Source: Channallabes apus (lineage: Eukaryota; Chordata; Actinopteri; Siluriformes; Clariidae). Taken from it: DNA of 64,000 bases. The stretch is from the NCBI GenBank assembly GCA_030522415.1, contig CM060127.1, forward strand, positions 6,063,207 through 6,127,206. The letters are read 5' to 3'. Shown in pieces: positions 55,205 to 64,000 of this stretch; position 1 is the stretch's first letter; each line of letters starts with the position of its first letter. A program made the translations under genes and the position numbers. The notes under the pieces are model-generated. The model ran no database searches, was not told the DNA's origin, and saw only the letters and a list, made by a program, of their open reading frames with translations.

Positions 55205-55567
55205 TGTCATGTTTTTTCCCCTTACTGTGTCTGTGTCGGGCGTGTTTTCGTGGCATGATCGCGGAGGCGAGCTGACGGTTTCACAAAAAGTCCTTTATTT
55301 TGGTTCAAACAAAACATAAACAACTCTAGGCACTCCAACACAAACTAAACAATACTGAGCAGTTGCTAGACGCCTGACTGGAGTCCAGCCAGGCTATTTA
55401 TAACTAAACATAAACTATCATCAAATTAACTTCCCTCGGTTCAGGTGAGCTTCTACGCCACCTGACCGAGGTGCAAACTGGGAAATGAAGTAAAACTCGA
55501 ACTAAACAAAACTCCAACTCAAAAACATACACGGGCGTTAGGCGCCCTCTAGGGGTTAACCGTTACA
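55205..55567 (-). repeat. LTR (3' copy in element orientation)
   Basis: 363 bp, TG...CA ends. It differs from its partner at only a few positions that I could see, for example near 55210 (tgtttttt/tgcttttt), 55250 and 55450. Confidence 0.9.
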
Positions 55568-56976
55568 TCACCCCCCCTCCAAAAAATGCTCCTCCGGAGC
55601 ATCACCGGAGGCCCCGGACACCCTACCCAATGTTCTACCTTACGCCTCCTGTCCAGGAGGCTGGGTGACGGGGCTGGAGACGTGCTCGGCGGCTGCCGAC
55701 GCGCTGGAGACGTGCTCGCCGGCTGAGGACGCGCTGGAGACGTGCTCGCCGGCTGCCGACGCGCTGGAGACGTGCTCGCCGGCTGCCGACGCGCTGGAGA
55801 CGTGCTCGCCGGCTGCCGACGCGCTGGAGACGTGCTCACCGGCTGCAGAGCTGGAAGCGTGCTCGGCGGCTGCAGAGCTGGAAGCGTGCTCGGCGGCTGC
55901 AGAGCTGGATCTGAGTCCTCGAAGCCGGGAGGCGGCGGTAGAACGGGTGCGTCGGTCAGCGGCTGCTGACACGCTGGCTCGCTGTCCTCGAAGCCGAGAG
56001 GCGGCGGCAGAACGGGTGCGTCGGTCAGCGGCTGCTGACACGCTGGCTCGCTGTCCTCGAAGTCTGCAGGCGGTGGTAGAACGGGTGCTTCGGACAGCTG
56101 CTGCTGACACGCTAGCGCGCTGTCCTCGAAGCCGAGAGGCGGCGGCAGAACGGGTGCATCGGACAGCGGCTGCTGACATGCTAGCGCGCTGTCCTCGAAG
56201 TCTGGAGGTGGCGGCAGAACGGGTGCGTCGGACAGCTGCTGCTGACACGCTAGCGTGCTGTCCTCGAAGTCTGGAGGCGGCGGTAGAACGGGTGCGTCGG
56301 ACAGCTGCTGCTGACACGCTAGCGCGCTGTCCTCGAAGTCTGGAGGAGTCGGAAGAATGACGCTTTCCCGCTGCGGCGCGTAATTCTCTGCGCCGATCCC
56401 AGGCAGTGGCAGAATGGGGAGCATGTCGTCCGGGTCTGAGAGAGGGAGGACCTCTGGGACTACAGCCTGGCTCTCCCGAACCTGGACGAGCAACTGTTGG
56501 AGCCGCACCACCTGCTCCCGCAGGTCTCCGATGCGCTCCTCGTTGTCCTCCGCCCACTGCCTGTAGCACTCTCCCATCTCTCCCTCGGCTGTCACACCCC
56601 TCCAGGGCGTGCGCCGGACGGCGAACCCGCTGCCTTTCCAGCCATGTCCTGCCATCCTCTCACTCTCCGTCACGTTCTCCTCCTCCATCTCCGCCCCCTC
56701 GGCGTACCTGGAATTATCCTGGCTCTGCCAGAACTCAGTCTCGCCGTGCTCCTCGCTGTCCTCCAGCAGCCCCTCCTGCTCCACCAGCAAGCTGTATTCC
56801 CAGCTGCGGTACATCTCTTCCTCGTCGTCTTCCAGCCCGCTGTAAATCCAGCCGCCAAACTTCTCTTCTTCGCTGTCTTTCCGCCTTTCCGCCAGCTCGG
56901 GCGAGATCGTACCAGCGCCCCCCAAAAAATTGTTCAGGGGGAAAACCTCCGCCATGCCACTTGGTAGGTCTAGCAA
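55549..56976 (-). CDS. Proline-rich repeat protein of the LTR element
   Basis: A 475-codon open frame begins three bases inside the upstream LTR border and ends within the downstream LTR. Residues 1-110 are acidic (EEEKFGGW, DDEEEMYRSWEY). A short coiled-coil-like stretch follows (IGDLREQVVRLQQLLVQVRE, about 150-170). About six copies of a 23-residue unit (FEDSALACQQQLSDAPVLPP) come next, then 9-10-residue units (STSPARRQPA). The end is basic (LLDRRRKVEHW). No zinc knuckle or enzyme motif is visible. A Gag-like structural role is possible from its position only. The repeats make other frames open too, and those are shadows. Confidence 0.6.
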   Translation of the reverse strand: MLDLPSGMAEVFPLNNFLGGAGTISPELAERRKDSEEEKFGGWIYSGLEDDEEEMYRSWEYSLLVEQEGLLEDSEEHGETEFWQSQDNSRYAEGAEMEEENVTESERMAGHGWKGSGFAVRRTPWRGVTAEGEMGECYRQWAEDNEERIGDLREQVVRLQQLLVQVRESQAVVPEVLPLSDPDDMLPILPLPGIGAENYAPQRESVILPTPPDFEDSALACQQQLSDAPVLPPPPDFEDSTLACQQQLSDAPVLPPPPDFEDSALACQQPLSDAPVLPPPLGFEDSALACQQQLSEAPVLPPPADFEDSEPACQQPLTDAPVLPPPLGFEDSEPACQQPLTDAPVLPPPPGFEDSDPALQPPSTLPALQPPSTLPALQPVSTSPARRQPASTSPARRQPASTSPARRQPASTSPARPQPASTSPARRQPPSTSPAPSPSLLDRRRKVEHWVGCPGPPVMLRRSIFWRGGDVTVNP

Positions 56977-56978
56977 TC

Positions 56979-57341
56979 TGTCATGCTTTTTCCCCTTACT
57001 GTGTCTGTGTCGGGCGTGTTTTCATGGCATGATCGCGGAGGCGAGCTGACGGTTTCACAAAAAGTCCTTTATTTTGATTCAAACAAAACATAAACAACTC
57101 TAGGCACTCCAACACAAACTAAACAATACTGAGCAGTTGCTAGACGCCTGACTGGAGTCCAGCCAGGCTATTTATAACTAAACATAAACTATCATCAAAT
57201 TAACTTCCCTCGGTTCAGGTGAGCTTCTACGTCACCTGACCGAGGTGCAAACTGGGAAATGAAGTAAAACTCGAACTAAACAAAACTCCAACTCAAAAAC
57301 ATACACGGGCGTTAGGCGCCCTCTAGGGGTTAACCGTTACA
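56979..57341 (-). repeat. LTR (5' copy in element orientation)
   Basis: 363 bp, the same length as its partner. GTGTA follows immediately at 57342. Confidence 0.9.
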
Positions 57342-57405
57342 GTGTATAGCACTTTGGGCAACAAACTGTTGTAAATGTGCTATATAAATAAACTTGACCT
57401 TGACC

Positions 57406-57544
57406 TTGTTCATGCACCTAGTTGAACAACCAGACAGTAAGACGTTACAGTAGTTCAACCTAGGGGCTGATAAATGCATGAACTAGTTTTTTTATACATC
57501 GTTTTATGCATCATTTAGTATCAATATATTACTTATCTTCCCAC
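57406..57544 (-). mobile_element. L2 fragment (minus)
   Basis: It resembles 'catgcaccta...gaacaaccagacagtaaggc' in the reverse-transcriptase region of the 18- and 42-kb L2 copies. Short and diverged. Confidence 0.65.
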
Positions 57545-57956
57545 ATCTTTTCTCAAAAATGTGTTTAACTGTCTAGAGGCATATCTTTTACAAGTGGTAA
57601 ACACCTCGCTTATCTCTGGGATTTTTCCGAACTCTCTGAAAACATCAGTTGTAAAGCCACTTCAGAAAAAGAGCAATCTTGATAATACGATATTGAATAA
57701 TTACAGACCAATATCAAATCTTCCTTTTATACTGTAGGCAAGATTATTGAAAAGGCAGTTTTAAATCAGCTGAGCAACTTAAACTCAAATGAATAACTGG
57801 ACAGTTTTCAATCTGGTTTCCGAGCACATCATAGTACAGAGACAGCGCTAATAAAGATTCGTTTAAATTGTGATTCTGGTAATATCAGTGCTGGTACTGC
57901 TAATGGTACAGATAATGAGAAAGAACCAAATTGCCCATCACAGCTATGCTGATGAT
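57545..57956 (+). mobile_element. L2-like LINE reverse-transcriptase fragment (plus)
   Basis: Translation in shifting frames gives SNLDNTILNNYRPISNLPF, then FQSGFRAHHSTETALIK, both standard L2 RT motifs. Several stops. Its right side is cut by a hAT-like terminus at 57957. Confidence 0.7.
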
Positions 57957-58670
57957 TAGGGTTGGGTATCGTTTGGTTTTACTACAGGTGTCAAATCGAT
58001 ACTTTTAAAACCGTACCAGTGCCAAAACTTTACAAAAGCCACAAAAATAATAGTGGATGATTCAAGAATACATTTTTATTGAACAAAAAATTTAATGCTT
58101 AAAATTGAACAATATATTAAAAGTTTAAGGTATATATGAATAACAACAACAAAACATAAGCCACCTAACCCAACTACACCTAACTAAACCGCTTCAAATT
58201 TGAGCAATTCTTTGACAGAAATATCACCATAGTACTAGCTGGAAAGCCAATTATAAACAGAATCCATGTTACATTAGTATTTTACAAATCGTTTGACCAT
58301 TTGTTAGAATGAATGCAAGATTTGCATTTTGCAATTAACATTACATTAACCTACTACTAACCTGCCGCGGACTCCTTTTTGCTACGGTTGGTATGACTGG
58401 GGCTGGGTCATCCACACCGATAGTGCCAGCTGTTGTCCGCAAGCTGTCAAACACAGTGCATCCCTCTGCTTTTAAGTTTATTCCGTTTGCCCTCAAATGT
58501 TTCATTAGATTTGATGTGTTTCCTACATTCAACCGCTGTAAAACATTTGCTGAACGTCGCGGTGTCGAAATCCTTTTTTGTGAAATATAGTCACACTTTC
58601 GACCATTTAGTAGGACAGTTCCAACACTGGATCACAAAAGTGGCAAAATACAACAAATAAAATCTTTCTA
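57957..58670 (-). mobile_element. hAT-like remnant with BED-finger trace
   Basis: The left end TAGGGTTGGGTATCGTTTGG is a common fish hAT terminus. On the minus strand at 58532-58341 one frame reads NVGNTSNLMKHLRANGINLK, like the SNLxxHLxxxH end of a BED finger. No matching right terminus was found, so the limit at about 58.67 kb is a guess. Confidence 0.5.
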
Positions 58671-59929
58671 AAACAACAATATAATAAAAAGTCAAAATTC
58701 AACTACAGATGTGGCCATTAAGAATGCTTCACATTCTTAAAGTGTTTCAGAGAATATCTAACAGAATAGATGTTTTGACTGAATGGACTGTTGTGCATGT
58801 GATGACTTGCACCATGAAATCATTCATGTGTGGTTTAAAAACTAGTACTATTTTGGGGGCTGCAGGATTTTTATCAGGTGCCGGTCCTCTCTGTTATCCA
58901 TTCACCTTGGAAAACTTCTAAAGTTAAATTTGTAGTATAACTCAAACTTAACACCGAAGCTCCTAGCTCATGTCATATTGCATAAATATATATTGCTCAT
59001 ATTTTTATGCAATATAACACTCGAGGTCATGATGATATACTGAAAATCAGCATAGCTGTGATGTGGTCGTGATGAAGAGCGCGCAGCCCGAGTACTGAAG
59101 AGGCCGTTATATTGGGCACAAAAGCAAATTAATATAAATAACTGCTTGAATGTTGTTGAGGGTCTCAGCAACATTCTAGAGGAAGATGAATCCATCGGTT
59201 GGTCTTATCAAACAATAGAACACTTCTAATTCTGATTGGAAGGAAAAGCAGCAGTCTTAGCTGGCCTGTGAATATCAGATTAGTTAACAGGATTAGGGGC
59301 AATTAGAAAAATGAGCTCCGTAGTCATTCACGTCTTATTTCTGCCCCTTTCCAAAGGAGAAATCTGTTAAAATCCAAAACAGCACCACCTGGTGGCAGGA
59401 CAAGATTTTGATGCCAAGATCATGAAATAAACCGCTAAACCCCGATCACTAAGTTGTAGCCTCGTCTCGTTTAATTGCAAATGTCCATCAGAAAGTTAAT
59501 TAGAAAGCAAAATTTCGTCGGAATTGTCTTTTGACCAAATAATCAAGTGACATAATCTTTGATATTTTGTGAAAGACCATGTCCATAAATGTTGCAAACG
59601 GTGTACCCAAACCCTTTCACATCTTTACTCGATTGCCGCCTTTTTTGTATATCTAATACATTTTATATTTATTAGCATTTGCACATTTTATTATTATTTT
59701 ATATTTGCAAACTTCAGTTTTATTTTAGTGTGGATTTGATTTAATTACCTTACACTTTTCTGCTCATTGGCAGTCTGCATGTTGTACTGAAAATGCACTC
59801 AAATGTCTCTTAATTTCTTTATCCGCTATTTTTTTTAACACTTGCAATAAAACAAAACATTTTCTCTTCTCCTGGATGGATTTTGAGCAAATGAATACAC
59901 CGACTTGATAGATAGAGGTCCAGCTCCGG
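58671..59929. other. Intergenic, nothing recognised
   Basis: AT-rich sequence upstream of the wipf2 first exon. No exon or named repeat is supported. Confidence 0.45.
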
Positions 59930-60022
59930 GACGGCAGGGGGCGCAAACCTAAACCCACGGCTATCCAGTGAACTGCGCATGCGGGAGGCTGCAGGAGGAG
60001 GCCGAGCTGTTTATCTGTAGCT
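59930..60022 (+). other. wipf2: Candidate wipf2 promoter and non-coding first exon
   Basis: A GC-rich island (GGGACGGCAGGGGGCGC; gaactgcgcatgcgggaggctgcaggagg with an NRF1-like GCGCATGCG at about 59975) precedes a strong donor, CT|GTGAGT, at 60023. Its position upstream of the coding exons fits a 5' UTR exon. The transcription start itself cannot be seen. Confidence 0.45.
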
Positions 60023-60456
60023 GTGAGTAAAAACTCATTTATTTGCTTTATACTCTTTCACACCAGGAGCGCGCGCCGCCGTTATTACTATTTAGTCTTG
60101 ATGATAATTTCAGATAGAAATTAATATAATGAAGCGGATTGGTGTCGGCTGTTTAATGATGATATTGATCTGGCTTAGCTTACTGTATCCTCTTGTGCAA
60201 TATATTATTATTATTATTAAAGCCATCAGTTCTGAATATTAGTAACACAAAGGGGTTTCCTACGGTTATAGTTTGTACACACTTATATAATTATATTTAG
60301 TGTTATTTATAACCTTATGGCTGATTTTAATATGTTAATATGATTTTTATATGTAAAGGGTGAGACTGAGGATTTTAAATACAGTATGTCTCTCTTTTTA
60401 AATAAATAGAGACTAAACAGCGAGTGCAAATTTTAAATAATCAAAATGTAGATCGA

Positions 60457-60487
<31 letters not shown>

Positions 60488-62740
60488 ATTTAATTGTGTG
60501 AATATTAACACTCAGAAGAGATTAATGTTTATGCCCAAACAGTTTGTATTTAAAAAAAATTTTAATACTCAAGACAACATCTTTTACTTTTCTTAGTGAT
60601 GGGAGAAAAAATCTAAATACCACATTTTATTTTAATCACCACTGTATAACTTAAATCCTTTTCCAGTAACATTTAAGCTTTTTGTTTCTTCTGGATTGGC
60701 TGGACATTCAGTCCCAACACAATTATAATCAAATAAATCGCTAAACTTTGTATCACTTAACAACTTAAGCTTTTACAAATCTAAGCCATGAATTGTCTTT
60801 TTCAGTTTCAGACAGAGTTTAAAATTTTAAATTACATGCAAGCCAAGACGTCAGTTACGTTAACGACGTTAACACCAGGCAAGTATCATTGCGTGTAACG
60901 TTAAACGTTATCATGTCATCATGTAACAACTCTGTTTCTGGAGCATCACCTGAGTGTGACACACATCTCACCTGTTTCCTTTAAAGTCTAATGAGCTCTT
61001 TACCTAAACCTTTTTTTGTAATTACTTACAGAAAATAAAGCATGAATAAAAAAAGCACATCAGTGTTTATCACAGGTGTGAAAGGTGGATAGCCAGCAGA
61101 ACGAAGAATGCATGTGACCTGTAACACAAACATTTGATTTAGTTGATGTTTTTACTTCCATCTTCCATCTGCTGAAAAGCTTTATGGAGATGAAGATTTC
61201 ATTTTTCAGCACGACCTGGCAGCTGCTCACAGTGCCAAAACCACTGGTACAGTAAATGGTTTACTGACCATGGTATTACTGTGCTCAATTGGCCTGCCAA
61301 CTCTCCTGACCTGAACCCCATAGAGAATCTGTGGGATATTGTGAAGAGAAAGTTGAGGGACACAAGAATCTGCAAAAGAATTCCCGACCAAGTATTGAGT
61401 GCATAACTGAACATAATTATTTGAAGGTTGACTTTTTTTGTATTAAAAACACTTTTCTTTTATTGGTCGGATGAAATATGCTAATTTTTTGAGATAGGGA
61501 TTTTGGGTTTTCATGAGCTGTATGCCACAATCATCAATATTAAAACAATAAAAGGCTTGAACTACTTCAGTTGTGTGTAATGAATCTAAAATATATGAAA
61601 GTCTAATGTTTATCAGTACATTACAGAAAATAATTAACTTTATCACAATATGCTAATTGTTTGAGAAGGACCTGTATTACTTTCACATTCCGGAGATCCA
61701 GCCTACTAATCCTCCCCTACCCATATGTGAAGAGTAAGACCAAGTAAAAATATTAAGCACTAAACAGTCATTGGTGTACAAAGTTGGCACTGTTTGTCAG
61801 AGAATGTAGCCATTAAACACCTTTTAGCCAATTTTTAGTTTGTTTAGTTCAGGGATTGAAATATTCTTTCTTTCAGCACAACCTAGGCAATATGATGAAC
61901 TGAATTTTATTCCATTTTAGTCAAATACAATCTTAATAACAATGAGCAAATAATCACATAATGGATCAAATAATGGGTCACTAAGCACAGCTTTATAAGA
62001 TCTTATATTTTTATGGTTGTTACAATTGTTTCTTTGAACAAATAATAATAATATATGCATTTGTTGAGTTCTACATTTTTGTGACATAATTTCCAGATCC
62101 CTTTAGCAGTAAAACATGCACAATTTGATGTCTGAAGCCTCTTCCATCAGCACACACCAGCAGGACAGTTTTTTACTTATTGGTCATTAAACAATGCTGT
62201 GTTGCTCACGCAACATAGAACAGTGAGAACCAAGTGCAATGTTCCGCACAGAGAAATTGGTTATGCTGCAAACACACAAACCTGTTGGGGAAGGTTCTTC
62301 AATGTGATTGAAGCTTGGTACTACTGGGTCATAAAACTGCTGCTCATGCAATTTGCCGCCTTTTTGTAACCTGAGTTCCAGTGTTTTGCTCCTGAGTGTG
62401 GGTAAACTCCACCGACAAGGCCGGTCACGAGAATGGTTTGTGACATGGCAAGCTCTCACATGTCAACAGGGACATATAGGTGTGATGTCAGGGGTGCACA
62501 TACTTTTGTTTATATAATGGATGAGGGCTATGCTTATCTGAACCCAGTTTAATTTTGTGTGTGTGTTGGTTTATTAAATATGTTACTGCAGTGTGGAGGA
62601 GGTGTGTGAACTTTTATTTCTGTGTTTGTTCTTCACCATCTCTGCCTGAATAATCTTTACCAGTTCAACATTTTTAAAGATTCTGCACAGGATGGCGCTG
62701 TTTTACAATTACATCCCGATATCTGTGTTTCTCCTCACAG
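60023..62740 (+). other. wipf2: wipf2 intron 1 (inferred)
   Basis: 2.7 kb between the candidate first exon and the acceptor ctcctcacag at 62740. It holds an (AC)n run at about 60461-60482, the Tc1 remnant at 61.16-61.67 kb and an unassigned stretch at 62.1-62.5 kb whose minus-strand open frame (about 90 codons) I do not recognise. Confidence 0.45.
61165..61674 (+). mobile_element. Tc1-like transposon, 3' half
   Basis: It starts in the transposase (FQHDLAAAHSAKTTGT, then NPIENLWDIVKRKLRDTR after frame changes) and ends at the TIR, CAATATGCTAATTGTTTGAG and AAGGACCTG, before TA at 61675. A second copy of the end motif, aatatgctaattttttgagat, lies at 61476-61496, so the end was of the IR/DR type. 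The 5' half is missing. Confidence 0.8.
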
Positions 62741-62841
62741 ATGAGGATCTGAGTATCTAATTATCAGTGTGTCTTACACACACACACACACGTTGAAAGA
62801 TGCCGATCCCTCCCCCACCCCCGCCTCCCAACTTCAGCCAG
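62741..62841 (+). CDS. wipf2: wipf2 exon with start codon
   Basis: The acceptor is gtttctcctcacag and the donor GTGAGC at 62842. The 5' UTR contains a short AC repeat. Coding part is 62800-62841 (14 codons, phase 0). Confidence 0.92.
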
Positions 62842-64000
62842 GTGAGCACTTTAAAAAAAAAAGTTTGATAAATTCAAATGACCAATTAAATTAATATAAC
62901 TTAAATAATACTTACTAATAATAATCATAAATAATAATGTTATTTTTTTAATAATAATGATTTTAAATGACTGCCTTAATGCCTTCATTAGACTTATAAA
63001 CAACTATTTAAATGATCCTCACCCAAAATGACTCTCATGACTCACTTTCATGCTTCTTTGCATTTTTATAAATTGCTCATTTAGTGATGTCTTCAGACTT
63101 AAAAACGGCGACTTAAAGTGATTGACTTAAATTTAACGTGATTCCTTGCTTGATTTACCTAGTGTTCTATGTGATTGTCTAAGTGGTTCTTCACATTTTA
63201 TAAACGACTCCTTAAGTGGCTTTGTTAGAATTATAAAGAACTCATTCAAGTGACCACCTCGCAAACAACTCAACATGTAGTTCACATTTTAAATGACTAC
63301 AAAAATTCAAGTTATGCAAGGAAATTTTTTTTTTTGGTTCTGTTTAACCCCAACCTTATTCTTATTAATGATTATGAATTCATTTGTGTGTGCGAATGTG
63401 TGTACTAATTATATTTTTGTCCTGTCTGTATTTATAAGGCGAACACAACTCCACCTAAATTGTCTCAGGACGAGGCAAAAGGCAGAGGAGCGTTACTCAC
63501 CGATATTTGTAAAGGGACCAAACTGAAGAAAGTGGGCATGGTTAAGGACCGCAGCGCCCCAATGATCGAAAGTAAGCGCGTGAGGATATTTAATGAATTA
63601 GAGATTGCAACATGAGCCCAGAATAATCTGCTATTATAAAATAAGTTTTATGCTATATTGTAGAGTCCAAAGGGGGTGGAGCTAGCAGTGGAAATGGACA
63701 GAATCCTGGGGGCGGAGGTAGTGGTGGAGGCGTGTCTACAGGAGCTCACCAGCCAATGGGAGACTTGTTTCAAGGTGGTGTGCCAAAACTGCGACCTGTG
63801 GGAGGTGCGAGAAAAGCGCATGCAGTTCTTTAAAAATTTTAATTACCTTATTAAAATGCTGATTATAATGTTAGATTTATTGTGTGTGTGTGTTAGATGG
63901 TGCAGCGTGTAGATCACTACAACCTCCCTCATCTCGCCCCATTGCACCCCGCCCTCCAGGTTGCCCAGATGACAGTGAAACCCCATCCCACCAGCCATCT
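62741..64000 (+). CDS. wipf2: WAS/WASL-interacting protein family member 2, 5' part
   Basis: WIPF proteins bind actin and N-WASP and promote Arp2/3-driven actin assembly at the membrane. The ATG at 62800 opens MPIPPPPPPPNFSQ, the polyproline profilin-binding start of the family. The WH2 motif is at residues about 28-46 (KGRGALLTDICKGTKLKKV), followed by DRSAPMIE. Then come a Gly/Ser-rich segment (residues about 60-90), LFQGGVPKLRPVG, and a Pro-rich stretch. TDICKGTKLKKV and QGGVPKLRPVG favour WIPF2 over WIPF1. Four exons are in phase. The C-terminal N-WASP-binding region lies beyond the window. A 5' UTR segment (62741-62799) precedes the ATG. Confidence 0.92.
63439..63571 (+). CDS. wipf2: wipf2 exon: WH2 domain
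   Basis: The acceptor is tatttataag and the donor GTAAGC. It encodes ANTTPPKLSQDEAKGRGALL, then TDICKGTKLKKVGMVKDRSA and PMIE plus one base (133 nt, phase 1 out). The LLTDI...LKKV pattern is the actin-binding WH2 signature. Confidence 0.95.
63664..63804 (+). CDS. wipf2: wipf2 exon: Gly-rich segment
   Basis: The acceptor is atattgtag and the donor GTGCGA, a weaker donor. It encodes SKGGGASSGNGQNPGGGGSG and HQPMGDLFQGGVPKLRPVG (141 nt, phases 1 and 1). An open frame in another phase over this exon is a shadow. Confidence 0.9.
63897..64000 (+). CDS. wipf2: wipf2 exon, truncated by the window edge
   Basis: The acceptor is gtgtgtgtgttag. With the split Gly/Asp base it reads DGAACRSLQPPSSRPIAPRP and PGCPDDSETPSHQPS, open to the last base. 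It corresponds to the family's Ser/Pro-rich central region. Confidence 0.88.
   Translation, partial: MVQRVDHYNLPHLAPLHPALQVAQMTVKPHPTSH

Larger units (their letters stand above)
55205..57341 (-). mobile_element. Complete non-autonomous LTR retrotransposon, 2.1 kb
   Basis: Two near-identical LTRs of 363 bp (55205-55567 and 56979-57341) each run TGTCATG...GTTACA on the + strand. GTGTA occurs directly on both sides, a 5-bp target duplication. On the minus strand a polypurine tract (GGAGGGGGGGTGA) abuts the downstream LTR, so the element reads right to left. The 1.4-kb interior has one long open frame and no protease, reverse transcriptase or integrase; it must depend on another element. I found no obvious tRNA primer-binding site next to the upstream LTR. 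It lies in the L2 3' UTR. Confidence 0.9.
53038..57405 (+). mobile_element. Second L2-like LINE 3' end, split by a Tc1 and an LTR element
   Basis: The coding tail reads LHWLPVAYRIQFKVLLLEFK and SLNGLAPSYL up to 53222. It resumes at 54839 with MHTPARTMRSSTQL, DRAFAVAGPRLWNSLPLNVR and LLKTHFYGLAF, stop at about 55066. The 3' UTR is interrupted at 55204 and ends after 57342 with TGCTATATAAATAAACTTGA and TTGACC repeats. Subfamily differs from the other L2 copies. Confidence 0.75.

Noticed and set aside
55640..56569. Long open frames in other phases and on the + strand over the LTR element interior
   Set aside because: Repeat units of 69, 30 and 27 bp are multiples of three, so several frames stay open together. 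The 475-codon minus-strand frame fits the LTR, polypurine tract and orientation.

Overview
This is a vertebrate nuclear window, almost certainly from a teleost and probably an ostariophysan such as a catfish. Genes are split into small exons with GT-AG introns. Dinucleotide microsatellites are everywhere. The interspersed repeats are typical of fish: L2, RTE and Rex1 LINEs, a DANA/Mermaid-type SINE ending in GAATGAAT repeats, a V-SINE-like SINE, Tc1, hAT and Harbinger-like DNA transposons, BEL/Pao and Ty3/gypsy. The species guess is inference.

Two host genes on the + strand frame the window. From 2163 to about 32 kb lies a junction plakoglobin (jup) paralogue. I could place fourteen exons with a continuous, phase-consistent frame of 2184 nt (727 codons plus stop). 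It has the N-terminal DSGxxSGATT phosphodegron, the armadillo repeats and an acidic tail. From about 59.9 kb to the right edge lies the 5' part of a wipf2-type WASP-interacting protein gene with its polyproline start and WH2 motif. JUP and WIPF2 also share human chromosome band 17q21, which supports both calls.

The jup introns are packed with repeats: a G-rich Harbinger-like MITE (2.5-3.2 kb), a decayed Ty3/gypsy element with a Tc1-like element nested in it (6.1-9.6 kb), a SINE (10.2 kb), LINE and mariner scraps (13 kb), a near full-length L2 split by an RTE fragment (17.4-22.2 kb), a Rex1 split by a hAT (22.4-25.7 kb), a 470-bp pyrimidine tract, and a minisatellite made from the last splice acceptor (27.5-29.8 kb).

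The 32-60 kb intergenic block is nested transposons: an ACGTC-rich TIR repeat, an internally deleted BEL/Pao, a TIR element holding a hAT and an L2 (39.3-43.4 kb), two Tc1 elements with damaged transposases, L2 fragments, and an intact-looking 2.1-kb LTR element with 363-bp LTRs and a 5-bp target duplication. Between 44.2 and 48.4 kb lies an unusual spliced gene remnant carrying zinc-finger-like, CIDE-N-like and BEN-like exons. It is the best candidate for something undescribed. The most unusual structural signal is the tandem array of micro-exon-like cassettes before the last jup exon.
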